Positions 10,272 through 17,695 of a stretch of 26,179 nucleotides of DNA are shown here, in pieces (position 1 is the first letter of the stretch; each line of letters begins with the position of its first letter). Below the pieces are notes generated by a model. That model did not search any database, was not told the origin of the DNA, and worked only from the letters and a program-made list of their open reading frames with translations. The position numbers and the translations under genes are program-made. This DNA comes from an uncultured Eubacteriales bacterium (lineage in GTDB: Bacteria; Bacillota; Clostridia; Christensenellales; UBA1242): the NCBI GenBank assembly GCA_949096025.1, contig CARXKP010000002.1:1-26179 (forward strand). Reading direction: 5' to 3'.

Positions 10272-11852
10272 ATGTTACAAGTTACTAATATATCACTCGC
10301 ATTTGGCGGTCGAGTTTTGTATAAAGATGTTAATTTAAAATTTACCAAGGGAAATTGCTATGGCATAATTGGTGCAAACGGTGCAGGTAAATCTACACTA
10401 CTTAAGATTATTACTGGGGAAATAGAACCAAATACTGGTGAAATTTCAATCACACCAGGTGAAAGAATGTCTGTCCTTGCTCAAAACCAAAATGCTTACG
10501 ATAATGAAACTGTTTTAAATACAGTGCTACTTGGTCATAAAAGACTTATGGATATCCAAAAAGAAAAGGACGAACTCTATATGAAGCCGGACTTTTCAGA
10601 AGAAGATGGCATTCGGGCTGGCGAACTTGAAACCGAATTTGCCGAACTCGGTGGCTGGGAAGCAGAAAGTGAAGCAAAGAGTCTATTGCAAAATATGGGA
10701 ATTGAAGAAAGTTACTTTGATCGACTAATGGGCGAACTTGATGCAAAATTAAAAGTTAAAATACTTCTTGCACAAGCCCTTTTTGGAAACCCTGACATTC
10801 TGATTCTAGATGAACCTACAAATAACCTTGACTTTAAGACCTCAAGATGGCTTGAAGAATATTTACTTGAATTTGAAAATATCGTTATCATTGTATCTCA
10901 CAACCGTCACTTCTTAAATAAAGTTTGTACTCACATTTGTGATGTTGATTATGGAAAGATTAATATGTTTATTGGAAACTATGATTTCTGGTATGAGTCT
11001 AGCCAACTTATTTTAAGACAAATGAAAGACCAAAACAAAAAAGCCGAGCAAAGAGCAAAAGAATTAAAGGAATTTATAGCCCGCTTCTCTGCAAACGCAT
11101 CTAAATCAAAGCAAGCAACAAGTAGAAAAAGAGAACTTGAAAGACTTACACTTGAAGATATCAAACCATCGTCAAGAAAGTACCCTTACATTAACTTTGA
11201 ATACTCTCAAGAAATCGGAAAAGAAGTCTTAAAAGTTGAAAATCTTTCTAAAGCTGGAATGTTTAAAAATTTGAATTTTAACATTGAAAAAGGGCAAAAA
11301 GTAGTATTTTTTGCAAAAAATAGCCAAATTTTAACTACTTTGTTTAATATTATCATCGGAAGTGAAACTCCAGACAGTGGACAGGTCTTTGTTGGAAAGA
11401 CTATAAAAATGACAAATCTTCCACAAAATAATAACGCATATTTTGAAAATAATACCTCATCAATCGTTGACTGGTTAAGACAATTTTCTCAAGACCAAAA
11501 TGAAACTTATATAAGAAGTTGGCTAGGCAGAATGTTGTTTACTGGTGAAGAAAATCTTAAACCTGCAAATGTACTTTCTGGTGGAGAACGCGTGAGATGT
11601 ATGCTTGCAAAGATGATGCTTGAACAAGGAAATCTAGTTATTCTTGATGAACCTACAAACCACCTTGACCTTGAATCTATTACTGCACTCAATAAAGGTA
11701 TGGTAAATTTTAGAGGAAACCTCCTCTTCTCAACACACGACCAAGAAATAATTGAAACTGTTGCTGATCGTATAATTGATATTATTGATGAAGATAAATA
11801 CATTGACTTTACTGGCACATATCAAGAATACATCGAAAAGTATTCAAAATAA
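10272..11852 (+). CDS. ykpA: ABC-F family ATPase, YkpA/YbiT type
   Basis: A cytosolic tandem ABC ATPase without membrane domains. ABC-F proteins act on the ribosome; the YkpA/YbiT branch is regarded as housekeeping translation factors rather than drug resistance proteins. ABC1 has Walker A GANGAGKST (34-42) and Walker B plus catalytic Glu in LILDEPTNNLD (E181). The signature that is normally LSGG is degenerate here (GELDAKL, about 154-160). The linker typical of the family follows at about 241-300 (YESSQ, then ARFSANASKSKQATSRK). ABC2 lacks a usable Walker A (348-356, no GKS/T) but keeps LSGGE (435-439), Walker B with E460 and the switch His. From memory B. subtilis YkpA also has a degenerate second Walker A, so this is probably family-typical rather than decay. 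AAGGAG lies 5 nt before the ATG. The length of 526 aa is normal. Confidence 0.93.
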   Translation: MLQVTNISLAFGGRVLYKDVNLKFTKGNCYGIIGANGAGKSTLLKIITGEIEPNTGEISITPGERMSVLAQNQNAYDNETVLNTVLLGHKRLMDIQKEKDELYMKPDFSEEDGIRAGELETEFAELGGWEAESEAKSLLQNMGIEESYFDRLMGELDAKLKVKILLAQALFGNPDILILDEPTNNLDFKTSRWLEEYLLEFENIVIIVSHNRHFLNKVCTHICDVDYGKINMFIGNYDFWYESSQLILRQMKDQNKKAEQRAKELKEFIARFSANASKSKQATSRKRELERLTLEDIKPSSRKYPYINFEYSQEIGKEVLKVENLSKAGMFKNLNFNIEKGQKVVFFAKNSQILTTLFNIIIGSETPDSGQVFVGKTIKMTNLPQNNNAYFENNTSSIVDWLRQFSQDQNETYIRSWLGRMLFTGEENLKPANVLSGGERVRCMLAKMMLEQGNLVILDEPTNHLDLESITALNKGMVNFRGNLLFSTHDQEIIETVADRIIDIIDEDKYIDFTGTYQEYIEKYSK

Positions 11853-11910
11853 CATAACTAATGCTACTATTTAAACAATTAAATTTTTATTTAATTTCAT
11901 AAATTAATTA

Positions 11911-11939
11911 AAAAAGAGGCAAAAAAGCCTCTTTTTTTA
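11911..11939. terminator. Bidirectional intrinsic terminator
   Basis: AAAAAGAGGC (11911-11920), loop aaaaaa, GCCTCTTTTT (11927-11936) and a run of T. The A-run on the left gives a U-run in the opposite direction, so it can end both the ABC-F transcript and the convergent 194-residue gene. Confidence 0.9.
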
Positions 11940-11983
11940 GTTATTTTTTGTGTTTTTATTCAATTTTTACTTAATTATATATT

Positions 11984-12568
11984 TTACAACTGCAAATCTT
12001 CTACCGTTCCAACCTCGCCTATTTCTCGATAAGCCATTCTATAAAGTGAGTTTGTAACTATAAAAAAATCTCTATTCCTTGCAAATTCAACACATAATTT
12101 ACTTCCCATTGGAGCGAATACAATCTCCCCCCACAGTGTTTTATAATATACATTTTTCTTTAAAGTAATATATTTTTTAGCATAGTCAACTGGTTTATAA
12201 AGTTCCCAAGCTTTATTTTCAAGAGTAAACAGTTCCTCAAACTTTTCTCCCTTTAATACAACCGTCTGGCCATCTGTATATAATATCATTTTTGAATTTG
12301 TTACAACATCCCGTTCAGTTATTTTTCTTTTGCTTTTTTCAAAAACATAGGCTCTTCCGTGCAAGTTAAATCTCATTCGAGTGTCAACTTCACTTCCTAA
12401 AATAACTGGGGTCGCATAAACGCTAACATCTTTTTTCGCTGATAAAACTATGCCATCTGAAATATCTTTTAAAAGTGCAGTCAAATCATTTGCGCCTATT
12501 AAATCAACCTTTTCAAATTCTACTTCTAGTTCTGAATAACCATCAGGAGAGTAAATCTTTTTCTTCAT
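11984..12568 (-). CDS. Conserved-looking hypothetical protein, 194 aa
   Basis: Not recognised. The protein is soluble with no signal peptide or membrane helix and looks mainly beta-stranded, with alternating hydrophobic and charged residues throughout and one cysteine (in GSKLCVEF). There is no obvious catalytic motif. It is a single-gene transcript: its own promoter at 12607-12635, GAGGG about 7 nt before the ATG, and a shared terminator downstream with the convergent ABC-F gene. Codon use and base composition resemble the housekeeping neighbours. The normal expression signals make it very likely a real gene even though its function is unknown. Confidence 0.8.
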   Translation of the reverse strand: MKKKIYSPDGYSELEVEFEKVDLIGANDLTALLKDISDGIVLSAKKDVSVYATPVILGSEVDTRMRFNLHGRAYVFEKSKRKITERDVVTNSKMILYTDGQTVVLKGEKFEELFTLENKAWELYKPVDYAKKYITLKKNVYYKTLWGEIVFAPMGSKLCVEFARNRDFFIVTNSLYRMAYREIGEVGTVEDLQL

Positions 12569-12606
12569 TTTTTGCCCTCTATAATAAATATAACATATTT
12601 ATATTG

Positions 12607-12635
12607 ATTTTAACATAAAAATAATTATATGTAAA
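12607..12635 (-). promoter_or_regulatory. Promoter of the 194-aa hypothetical gene
   Basis: On the minus strand TTTACA (12630-12635), 17 bases, TAAAAT (12607-12612). Both hexamers match the sigma-A consensus at 5 of 6 positions. It is divergent from, and about 45 bp away from, the glyQS promoter. Confidence 0.65.
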
Positions 12636-12680
12636 GTTAAAATAATATTTTATCTATCTTTTTAATATTTTCAAAATCAC

Positions 12681-12709
12681 TTGACAATAAAAATTCTATT
12701 TACTATAAT
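12681..12709 (+). promoter_or_regulatory. Consensus sigma-A promoter of the T-box/glyQS unit
   Basis: TTGACA (12681-12686), 17-base spacer, TATAAT (12704-12709): a perfect match to the vegetative consensus in both hexamers and spacing. Transcription should start near 12716. A strong promoter followed by a conditional terminator is the usual arrangement for T-box control. Confidence 0.93.
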
Positions 12710-12715
12710 GAAATA

Positions 12716-12874
12716 GAAAGTTTTAAAAACTTTATTAAACTGTGACGGAATTGGCAACTCCTGAGTTTAACGCTTATCGGCGAAAAGATATAATGAAGGC
12801 AACCTTATGTTGTGAATTAGGGTGGAACAGCGTGAATCTACGCCCCTATTGCTATATCGCAATGGGGCTTTTTT
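12716..12874 (+). promoter_or_regulatory. Glycine T-box leader (transcription attenuation)
   Basis: The conserved T-box sequence AGGGTGGAACAGCG is at 12819-12832. The antiterminator can form from AGGG (12819-12822) with CCCCT (12843-12847) and GCGT (12830-12833) with ACGC (12840-12843). The competing terminator is GCCCCTATTGC (12842-12852) with GCAATGGGGC (12859-12868) followed by six T. The bulge sequence TGGA can pair with a tRNA ending UCCA, matching the U73 discriminator usual in bacterial tRNA-Gly. Two GGC triplets, possible glycine specifier codons, lie at 12753-12755 and 12798-12800. Only about 100 nt separate the inferred start from the T-box, and I could not find the canonical distal Stem I module. 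Low charged tRNA-Gly should cause readthrough into glyQS. Confidence 0.88.
12842..12874 (+). terminator. T-box terminator hairpin
   Basis: Arms GCCCCTATTGC and GCAATGGGGC with one bulged T, loop tatatc, and a T6 run. The left arm shares CCCCT with the antiterminator, so the two structures are mutually exclusive. Confidence 0.9.
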
Positions 12875-12977
12875 ATTGTAAAATAGATTTAATTATCGCC
12901 TATTGCATATAAGAAAGTGATTAAATAAAAAATTTATTATATCACACAAATTACATTTATTATTAAAGGAGAATAAT

Positions 12978-14354
12978 ATGGAAAGTAAAGTAACTATGGA
13001 TAAAATTGTAAACTTGTGCAAATCTCGCGGATTTATCTTCCCAGGAAGTGAAATTTATGGAGGATTTGCAAACACTTGGGATTTTGGACCAGTCGGTGTT
13101 GAACTCAAAAACAATATTAAACGGGCTTGGTGGAAAAGATTTGTTCAAGAAGACCCTCAAACTTATGGAGTTGATGCAGCAATTCTTATGAATCCTACTG
13201 TTTGGCAGGCTTCAGGTCACGTTGAAAGTTTTGGTGACCCAAAAATGGATTGCAAAAACTGTAAAACTAGGCATAGAGCCGATACCTTAATTGAAAATCA
13301 TAGCAAAGGAAAAATTTCAGCAGAGGGTATGACTAATGAAGAAATGGAAGCATACATTGAAGAGCACGATGTAAGATGCCCCGTTTGCGGAAAGAGAGAT
13401 TTCACTCCTATCAGAAAATTTAACCCTATGTTTACTACTTCAAGAGCAATGACTGGTGATGCTTCTGATGTTGTTTATCTTCGTCCAGAGACCTGTCAGG
13501 GTGAATATGTAAACTTTCTTAATGTTCAACGCTCTACTCGAGCTAAAGTACCATTTGCTATTGCTCAAATTGGGAAATCTTTTAGAAATGAAATAACTCC
13601 TGGAAACTTCCTCTTTAGAACTATTGAATTTGAACAAATGGAACTTCAAAAATTTTGCAAAGAAGAAAGCAGTATGGAAACCTATGAAGATTACAAAAAA
13701 AGAGCGATTACCTTTGTAGAAAACCTTGGACTCAAAAATGAACATTTAAGATTCCACGATCACGACAAACTTGCCCACTATGCAAAAGCAGCTTGTGATA
13801 TTCAATATCTATTCCCTATGGGTTGGCAGGAATTAAATGGTATACATCACCGTGGAACTTGGGATTTAACAAGACATCAGGAGTTTAGCGGTAAAAATAT
13901 GTATTACCTCGACCCAATAACAAATGAAAAATATATTCCAACTGTAATTGAATACTCTATCGGAGCAGATAGATTAACTCTTGCTCTACTATGTGAAGCT
14001 TACGATGAGGAACAACTTGAAAATGGAGAAACAAGAGTTGTAATGCACTTCCACCCTGCAATCGCACCATATAAAGTTGCTGTACTTCCTCTTCAAAAGA
14101 ATTTAGGTGATAAAGCTAAAGAGATATACAACACTCTTATTAAAAACTTTATGTGTGATTATGATGAAGCTGGCTCTATCGGCAAGCGTTATCGTAGACA
14201 AGATGAAATAGGAACTCCTTTCTGCATTACCATTGACTTCGACACTCTTGAAGATGACACAGTCACAATCAGAGACCGAGACACTATGAAACAAGAACGT
14301 ATTAATGTAAACCAACTTGTTGATGTCATTGAAAAAAGAATTAAATTTAACTAA
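12978..14354 (+). CDS. glyQS: Glycine--tRNA ligase, single-chain class II (GlyQS type)
   Basis: Charges tRNA-Gly with glycine in the cytosol. This is the dimeric class II form found in Bacillota, archaea and eukaryotes, not the alpha2beta2 bacterial type. The start MESKVTMDKIVNLCKSRGF and the FPGSEIYGGFANTWDFGP segment are typical. Motif 2 is at about 200-222 (SFRNEITPGNFLFRTIEF) and the motif 3 region contains YSIGADRL. Two Cys pairs, C92-x2-C95 and C134-x2-C137, look like the zinc-binding insertion. The C-terminal HGTP anticodon-binding domain begins near PYKVAVLPL and includes GKRYRRQDEIGTPFCITID. The length of 458 aa is normal. AAAGGAG lies about 7 nt before the ATG. It is transcribed alone from the T-box promoter, so its supply follows uncharged tRNA-Gly. 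Confidence 0.97.
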   Translation: MESKVTMDKIVNLCKSRGFIFPGSEIYGGFANTWDFGPVGVELKNNIKRAWWKRFVQEDPQTYGVDAAILMNPTVWQASGHVESFGDPKMDCKNCKTRHRADTLIENHSKGKISAEGMTNEEMEAYIEEHDVRCPVCGKRDFTPIRKFNPMFTTSRAMTGDASDVVYLRPETCQGEYVNFLNVQRSTRAKVPFAIAQIGKSFRNEITPGNFLFRTIEFEQMELQKFCKEESSMETYEDYKKRAITFVENLGLKNEHLRFHDHDKLAHYAKAACDIQYLFPMGWQELNGIHHRGTWDLTRHQEFSGKNMYYLDPITNEKYIPTVIEYSIGADRLTLALLCEAYDEEQLENGETRVVMHFHPAIAPYKVAVLPLQKNLGDKAKEIYNTLIKNFMCDYDEAGSIGKRYRRQDEIGTPFCITIDFDTLEDDTVTIRDRDTMKQERINVNQLVDVIEKRIKFN

Positions 14355-14384
14355 AAATGGCTTAAATATAATAAATTATTAAAA

Positions 14385-14424
14385 AAAAAAGACATATTGA
14401 AAAATTTATCAATTTGTCTTTTTT
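14385..14424. terminator. Bidirectional terminator between glyQS and the radical SAM operon
   Basis: AAAAAAGACATATTGA (14385-14400) pairs with TCAATTTGTCTTTTTT (14409-14424) with one mismatch and an 8-nt loop. A-rich and T-rich flanks allow it to end both convergent transcripts. Confidence 0.85.
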
Positions 14425-14435
14425 ATTAATAAATT

Positions 14436-15308
14436 TTATAATAATCTTATAATACCAACATAGGCATTTTCAAGGTAAGGTAAAACCTGTTCATCAATTA
14501 AAGCAAATCTTGCTTTAGATGACAACATATTTATACTTTCTGTAAATTCGTGCCATTCTATTGTTAGATTATTTTTATTTAAAAATCGTTCAACTTCTTC
14601 TTTATCTTTAAAACGCCAGTTTATATTATTTCTGTCAGTAATATTAGATAAACTCTTATTATAATCTTTTGATATGTTATCTGACAAATTTTTATTTTGT
14701 GATTGTATGAATTTTGCCGGCGTAAAATCACAGGTGATCCATAGTCCATTTTTTTTAGAAATTATTTTATATATATTTTCAGTTACTATCTGTTTTTCAT
14801 TAAAATCAAGATATCGCAAAAGTCCCTGATTAACTACAACAATAGGTTTATTCAAATCAAAATATTTTAATGTCTTTTCTAAATCATTGTAGTTTAAAGC
14901 ATTGCCTTCAACAAAAAACATATTATTTGGCAATGTTGTTATTGATTTTAAAATCTGTTTTTTCTTTCTGATAACTTGAGGTAAATCAAATTCTACATAT
15001 TTTATTTTTTCATCCTCTTTACAAATATTCAGACCGCTAGCTGTAAAACCACTGGCTATTTCCAAAATTTGTTTAACACCAGATTCTTTTACAAACTTAT
15101 CTATCAATTTATGTCTTGCTTCTAGTTCAAAAACCAACTTATCATTTTTTAATTCATCTTCAAAGCCATTTTTTGCAAGTTGATTAAAAATCTCCTGTGA
15201 ATAAGTAATATCTGTAAATATTAATGGATATGCAGTATGTAATGCCGTAGGAATTATGCTTTCAAAATCTGAATAATTTATTTTCTTACTAAAACTTTTA
15301 TTGTTCAT
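14436..15308 (-). CDS. SAM-dependent methyltransferase, LCM/PPM-like; last gene of the putative RiPP operon
   Basis: A 290-residue soluble protein. The segment ELEARHKLIDKF, then the SAM-binding loop ILEIASGFTASGL and an acidic strand end (YVEFDLPQVI), resemble the leucine carboxyl methyltransferase (LCM/PPM) group of class I methyltransferases, in which ...E-x-A-R... precedes a modified motif I. Members of that group methylate carboxylate or hydroxyl oxygens. It lies 38 bp after the HemN-like gene, has GGAG about 8 nt before its ATG, and is followed directly by a terminator, so it closes the operon. The upstream small protein ends in a free C-terminal Cys, so carboxyl methylation of that peptide is one possible role; this is inference. 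The LCM assignment is moderate; a general class I methyltransferase is safe. Confidence 0.8.
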   Translation of the reverse strand: MNNKSFSKKINYSDFESIIPTALHTAYPLIFTDITYSQEIFNQLAKNGFEDELKNDKLVFELEARHKLIDKFVKESGVKQILEIASGFTASGLNICKEDEKIKYVEFDLPQVIRKKKQILKSITTLPNNMFFVEGNALNYNDLEKTLKYFDLNKPIVVVNQGLLRYLDFNEKQIVTENIYKIISKKNGLWITCDFTPAKFIQSQNKNLSDNISKDYNKSLSNITDRNNINWRFKDKEEVERFLNKNNLTIEWHEFTESINMLSSKARFALIDEQVLPYLENAYVGIIRLL

Positions 15309-15346
15309 AAACTCATCTCCATAAAATTTATACTATAAACCTATTA

Positions 15347-16621
15347 TTAATCTTTGTGCGGATAAAATAAAGATAGTACCGCTCCATAATGCAAAAATCC
15401 TCGTCTTGTTAAGATAACTTCATCATTATCTATTTTGATATAATTTTTAGACAATAAAAATTCAAATTCTTCTGAAAAATATTTTAAAGGGTCACAATTT
15501 AATATTTCTTCCATTATTTTCAAATTAAATCTTCCACAATATCCGCTGATTGCTACATATTTTGCAAGCAATTCCTCTTTTGGCAGAATATAAACATCTT
15601 CTTCAATAAAACTCCCTTCTTTAAGACAATCTTTTAAAGGTTTATCACTTTTGCCAATATTATAAGCAACTCCCATTGAATTTTTGCTTTGTGCAGATAT
15701 GCCAAAGCCCTTATATGAAATATTATTAAGCATACGGTTCTTTATATATGAAGAAAGTCCTAAATCATCACCAAAAGAAAAAGTATTCTGCCCAAACTGA
15801 CCTTTATAGCCTAGTTTAATAAGTTGTTTATATAGGAATTTATATTCGTTAAATAACTGTAATTTTGTCTTATTTTCCTTTATATTTAATATGTTTGTGC
15901 GAAATTCATATAAAGTCACCTGCTCAGGCTTTAAATATTCAATAGTTGCAATACTATTTTTTAAATCCTTCTTAGTTTGATTTTTTAATCCATACATTAA
16001 ATCAATATTTACTTTTTTTATTTTATATTGCTTGCACCAATTTAAAACCTGAACCATTCTTTCAAGTGGAGGGAATGATCTATCATTATCCTTTAAAAAC
16101 TTTTTATTTACAGTTTGCAAGCCAAAAGAAATTCTTTTAATACCACATTGTGAAATGATTTTTATCTTTTCCTCACTAACACTTGCAAAAGTTCCCTCTA
16201 TACTACTCTCAAAATCGTCTGACAATTTTAATTTAGAGAATACTTTATTTTTAATGAATTGTAATATTGTTTTAAAGTTTTCTTCTTCAAGTATTGTTGG
16301 AGTTCCACCACCTATATCTAGACCATATAAAGTAAAATTATTATGTAATTGTAAAAAGGAAGTTATGTCTTTAATTAAAATATCAATATAAGTACTTTCA
16401 CCGTCTATATCATCATTAACATATTTTACATATTCACAAAATTTACATTTTGACCTGCAAAAAGGAATATGAATATAAAAGCATAGTTTATCTTCATTAT
16501 TAAAGAAAAGATACTCTCCTTCCTTTCTATACTTTAGCCAATCTTCTTTATCGACTGGATAAGATGTATTTAATTTGTCGTTTTTAATTAATTTCTTAAA
16601 TTTTATCATTTTTTCGTTCAT
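15347..16621 (-). CDS. HemN/HemW-like radical SAM protein; putative peptide-modifying enzyme
   Basis: A 424-residue radical SAM enzyme. The cluster motif C55-x3-C59-x2-C62 is inside FYIHIPFCRSKCKFC, the characteristic HemN-type context, followed by GGGTPT (104-109). Around residue 310-340, YKGFGISAQSKNS matches the position of the HemN/HemW GxGxxAHS region, and the end (LTRRGFLHYGAVLSL) looks like the HemN C-terminal domain. HemN-fold proteins include coproporphyrinogen dehydrogenase, heme chaperones and class C radical SAM methyltransferases or cyclopropanating enzymes used in natural-product pathways. The operon context, with a second radical SAM enzyme, a repeat peptide and a methyltransferase and no heme genes, favours the last group. 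It starts 16 bp after the previous gene, whose stop codon overlaps the AAGGA ribosome-binding site. The gene is visibly more AT-rich than glyQS or rsmH. Confidence 0.85.
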   Translation of the reverse strand: MNEKMIKFKKLIKNDKLNTSYPVDKEDWLKYRKEGEYLFFNNEDKLCFYIHIPFCRSKCKFCEYVKYVNDDIDGESTYIDILIKDITSFLQLHNNFTLYGLDIGGGTPTILEEENFKTILQFIKNKVFSKLKLSDDFESSIEGTFASVSEEKIKIISQCGIKRISFGLQTVNKKFLKDNDRSFPPLERMVQVLNWCKQYKIKKVNIDLMYGLKNQTKKDLKNSIATIEYLKPEQVTLYEFRTNILNIKENKTKLQLFNEYKFLYKQLIKLGYKGQFGQNTFSFGDDLGLSSYIKNRMLNNISYKGFGISAQSKNSMGVAYNIGKSDKPLKDCLKEGSFIEEDVYILPKEELLAKYVAISGYCGRFNLKIMEEILNCDPLKYFSEEFEFLLSKNYIKIDNDEVILTRRGFLHYGAVLSLFYPHKD

Positions 16622-16637
16622 TTTAGTAGAGTTTTCC

Positions 16638-17552
16638 TTAAATTATTTGATTATTAAAACCAGCACACAATTTATTATCCGCGGTATAACTTAATTGTCC
16701 AACAGTCTTTGGACAAAGATTTCTAACATTTCTAGCATAAAACTCTATTAGTTCTCCGTTTGTATGCATATACATTCCATTTATGCAATCGCAAACATCA
16801 CTATTATAAAACTTCTTTACAGTAACAGATGATGAAAGTTTTTCAAACACTGTTTTATATTCAATAAAATGTTCCTTTGAATAATCATTAAGAGGCATAA
16901 GACCAACAAAGCCAACTCGAAAAACTCCAACATTTCCAGCCATCTCCAAATATTTTTGCACCTCTTCTGGCGTATCAATTAACCCTTTTATAATAAGAGA
17001 ATTTAATCTTATTAACTGTTTATTTTTAGATTTTTTAATTACTTCTTTTATTTCTTCAAGGTTAGCTGTCTTAAATCCAAAAATAGAATTATTTATTTCA
17101 TCATCATAATGATGACGAGAAATGTGTACACCATAAACTTTTTCTATACAATCTAGTTCAAACAACCTTTCAAGATTTACTCCATTTGTATTGATTGTTA
17201 CAATCTGTCTATCTCCGCATATTTTATAAACTAAATTTAATACCTCATTAAGCAGTGGCAGATTTAAAAGTGGTTCTCCGCCTGTTATCCCTATCCTATT
17301 TAACAACCTTTTACTTATAAGTTCCTTTAAAACCATTTCTAATTTTTCTAAATCAAATTTAGTTTCTGTAACTGTCGTTTTCTTTACAGTATTATTATTA
17401 CAAAAAGGGCAACTTGCAAGGCAAACATCTGTTATGCTGATATATAAGTTATATCGCATATTTTTACCTATTTTAAGTTCCCCATATTGACTTGTACAAA
17501 TATTATCTTTAAAATTTATCTTTTTATCAAATAGTTCAACAACATTTGCCAT
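16638..17552 (-). CDS. MoaA/SPASM-like radical SAM enzyme coupled to the repeat peptide
   Basis: A 304-residue radical SAM protein. The [4Fe-4S] motif C44-x3-C48-x2-C51 (CLASCPFC) is followed by GITGGEP (88-94) and VTINTNGV, as in MoaA-like enzymes. Four C-terminal cysteines (C254, C256, C280, C296), including a C-x-C, could hold an auxiliary iron-sulfur cluster, as in peptide-modifying radical SAM/SPASM or twitch-domain enzymes; the spacing is not the standard SPASM pattern. The gene begins 3 bases after the stop of the repeat-peptide gene, and its AAGGTG ribosome-binding site lies within the last codons of that gene, so translation is probably coupled. No RRE-like leader-binding domain is evident. 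The likely role is modification of the Ser/Cys repeat tail, but the reaction is unknown. Confidence 0.88.
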   Translation of the reverse strand: MANVVELFDKKINFKDNICTSQYGELKIGKNMRYNLYISITDVCLASCPFCNNNTVKKTTVTETKFDLEKLEMVLKELISKRLLNRIGITGGEPLLNLPLLNEVLNLVYKICGDRQIVTINTNGVNLERLFELDCIEKVYGVHISRHHYDDEINNSIFGFKTANLEEIKEVIKKSKNKQLIRLNSLIIKGLIDTPEEVQKYLEMAGNVGVFRVGFVGLMPLNDYSKEHFIEYKTVFEKLSSSVTVKKFYNSDVCDCINGMYMHTNGELIEFYARNVRNLCPKTVGQLSYTADNKLCAGFNNQII

Positions 17553-17555
17553 ATA

Positions 17556-17695
17556 TTAGCACCTTGAACTTCCATAACTACTACCGCAACTGCTTGAACT
17601 AGTAGAACTTCCACAACTACTTCTCGAAGATCTAGAACTTCCACAACTGCTACTAGATGAACTTCCGCAACGACTATTTGACGAAGAATAACCAC
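17556..17695 (-). repeat. Imperfect repeats coding the Cys-Gly-Ser-Ser tail
   Basis: Related 27-30 bp units on the minus strand centre on AGTTGTGGAAGTTC, for example near 17605 and 17634 (agaacttccacaact on the plus strand). The DNA repeats have drifted more than the protein repeats, mostly by exchange of serine codons. Confidence 0.75.

Noticed and set aside
12717..12733. Palindrome AAAGTTTTAAAAACTTT at the inferred 5' end of the T-box transcript
   Set aside because: It is all A/T except two bases and too weak to call a terminator; it may be a minor 5' hairpin.
15347..16621. Heme-pathway coproporphyrinogen dehydrogenase
   Set aside because: The HemN-type motif is shared by several enzyme groups, there are no heme genes nearby, and the operon context points to peptide modification; not excluded by sequence alone.
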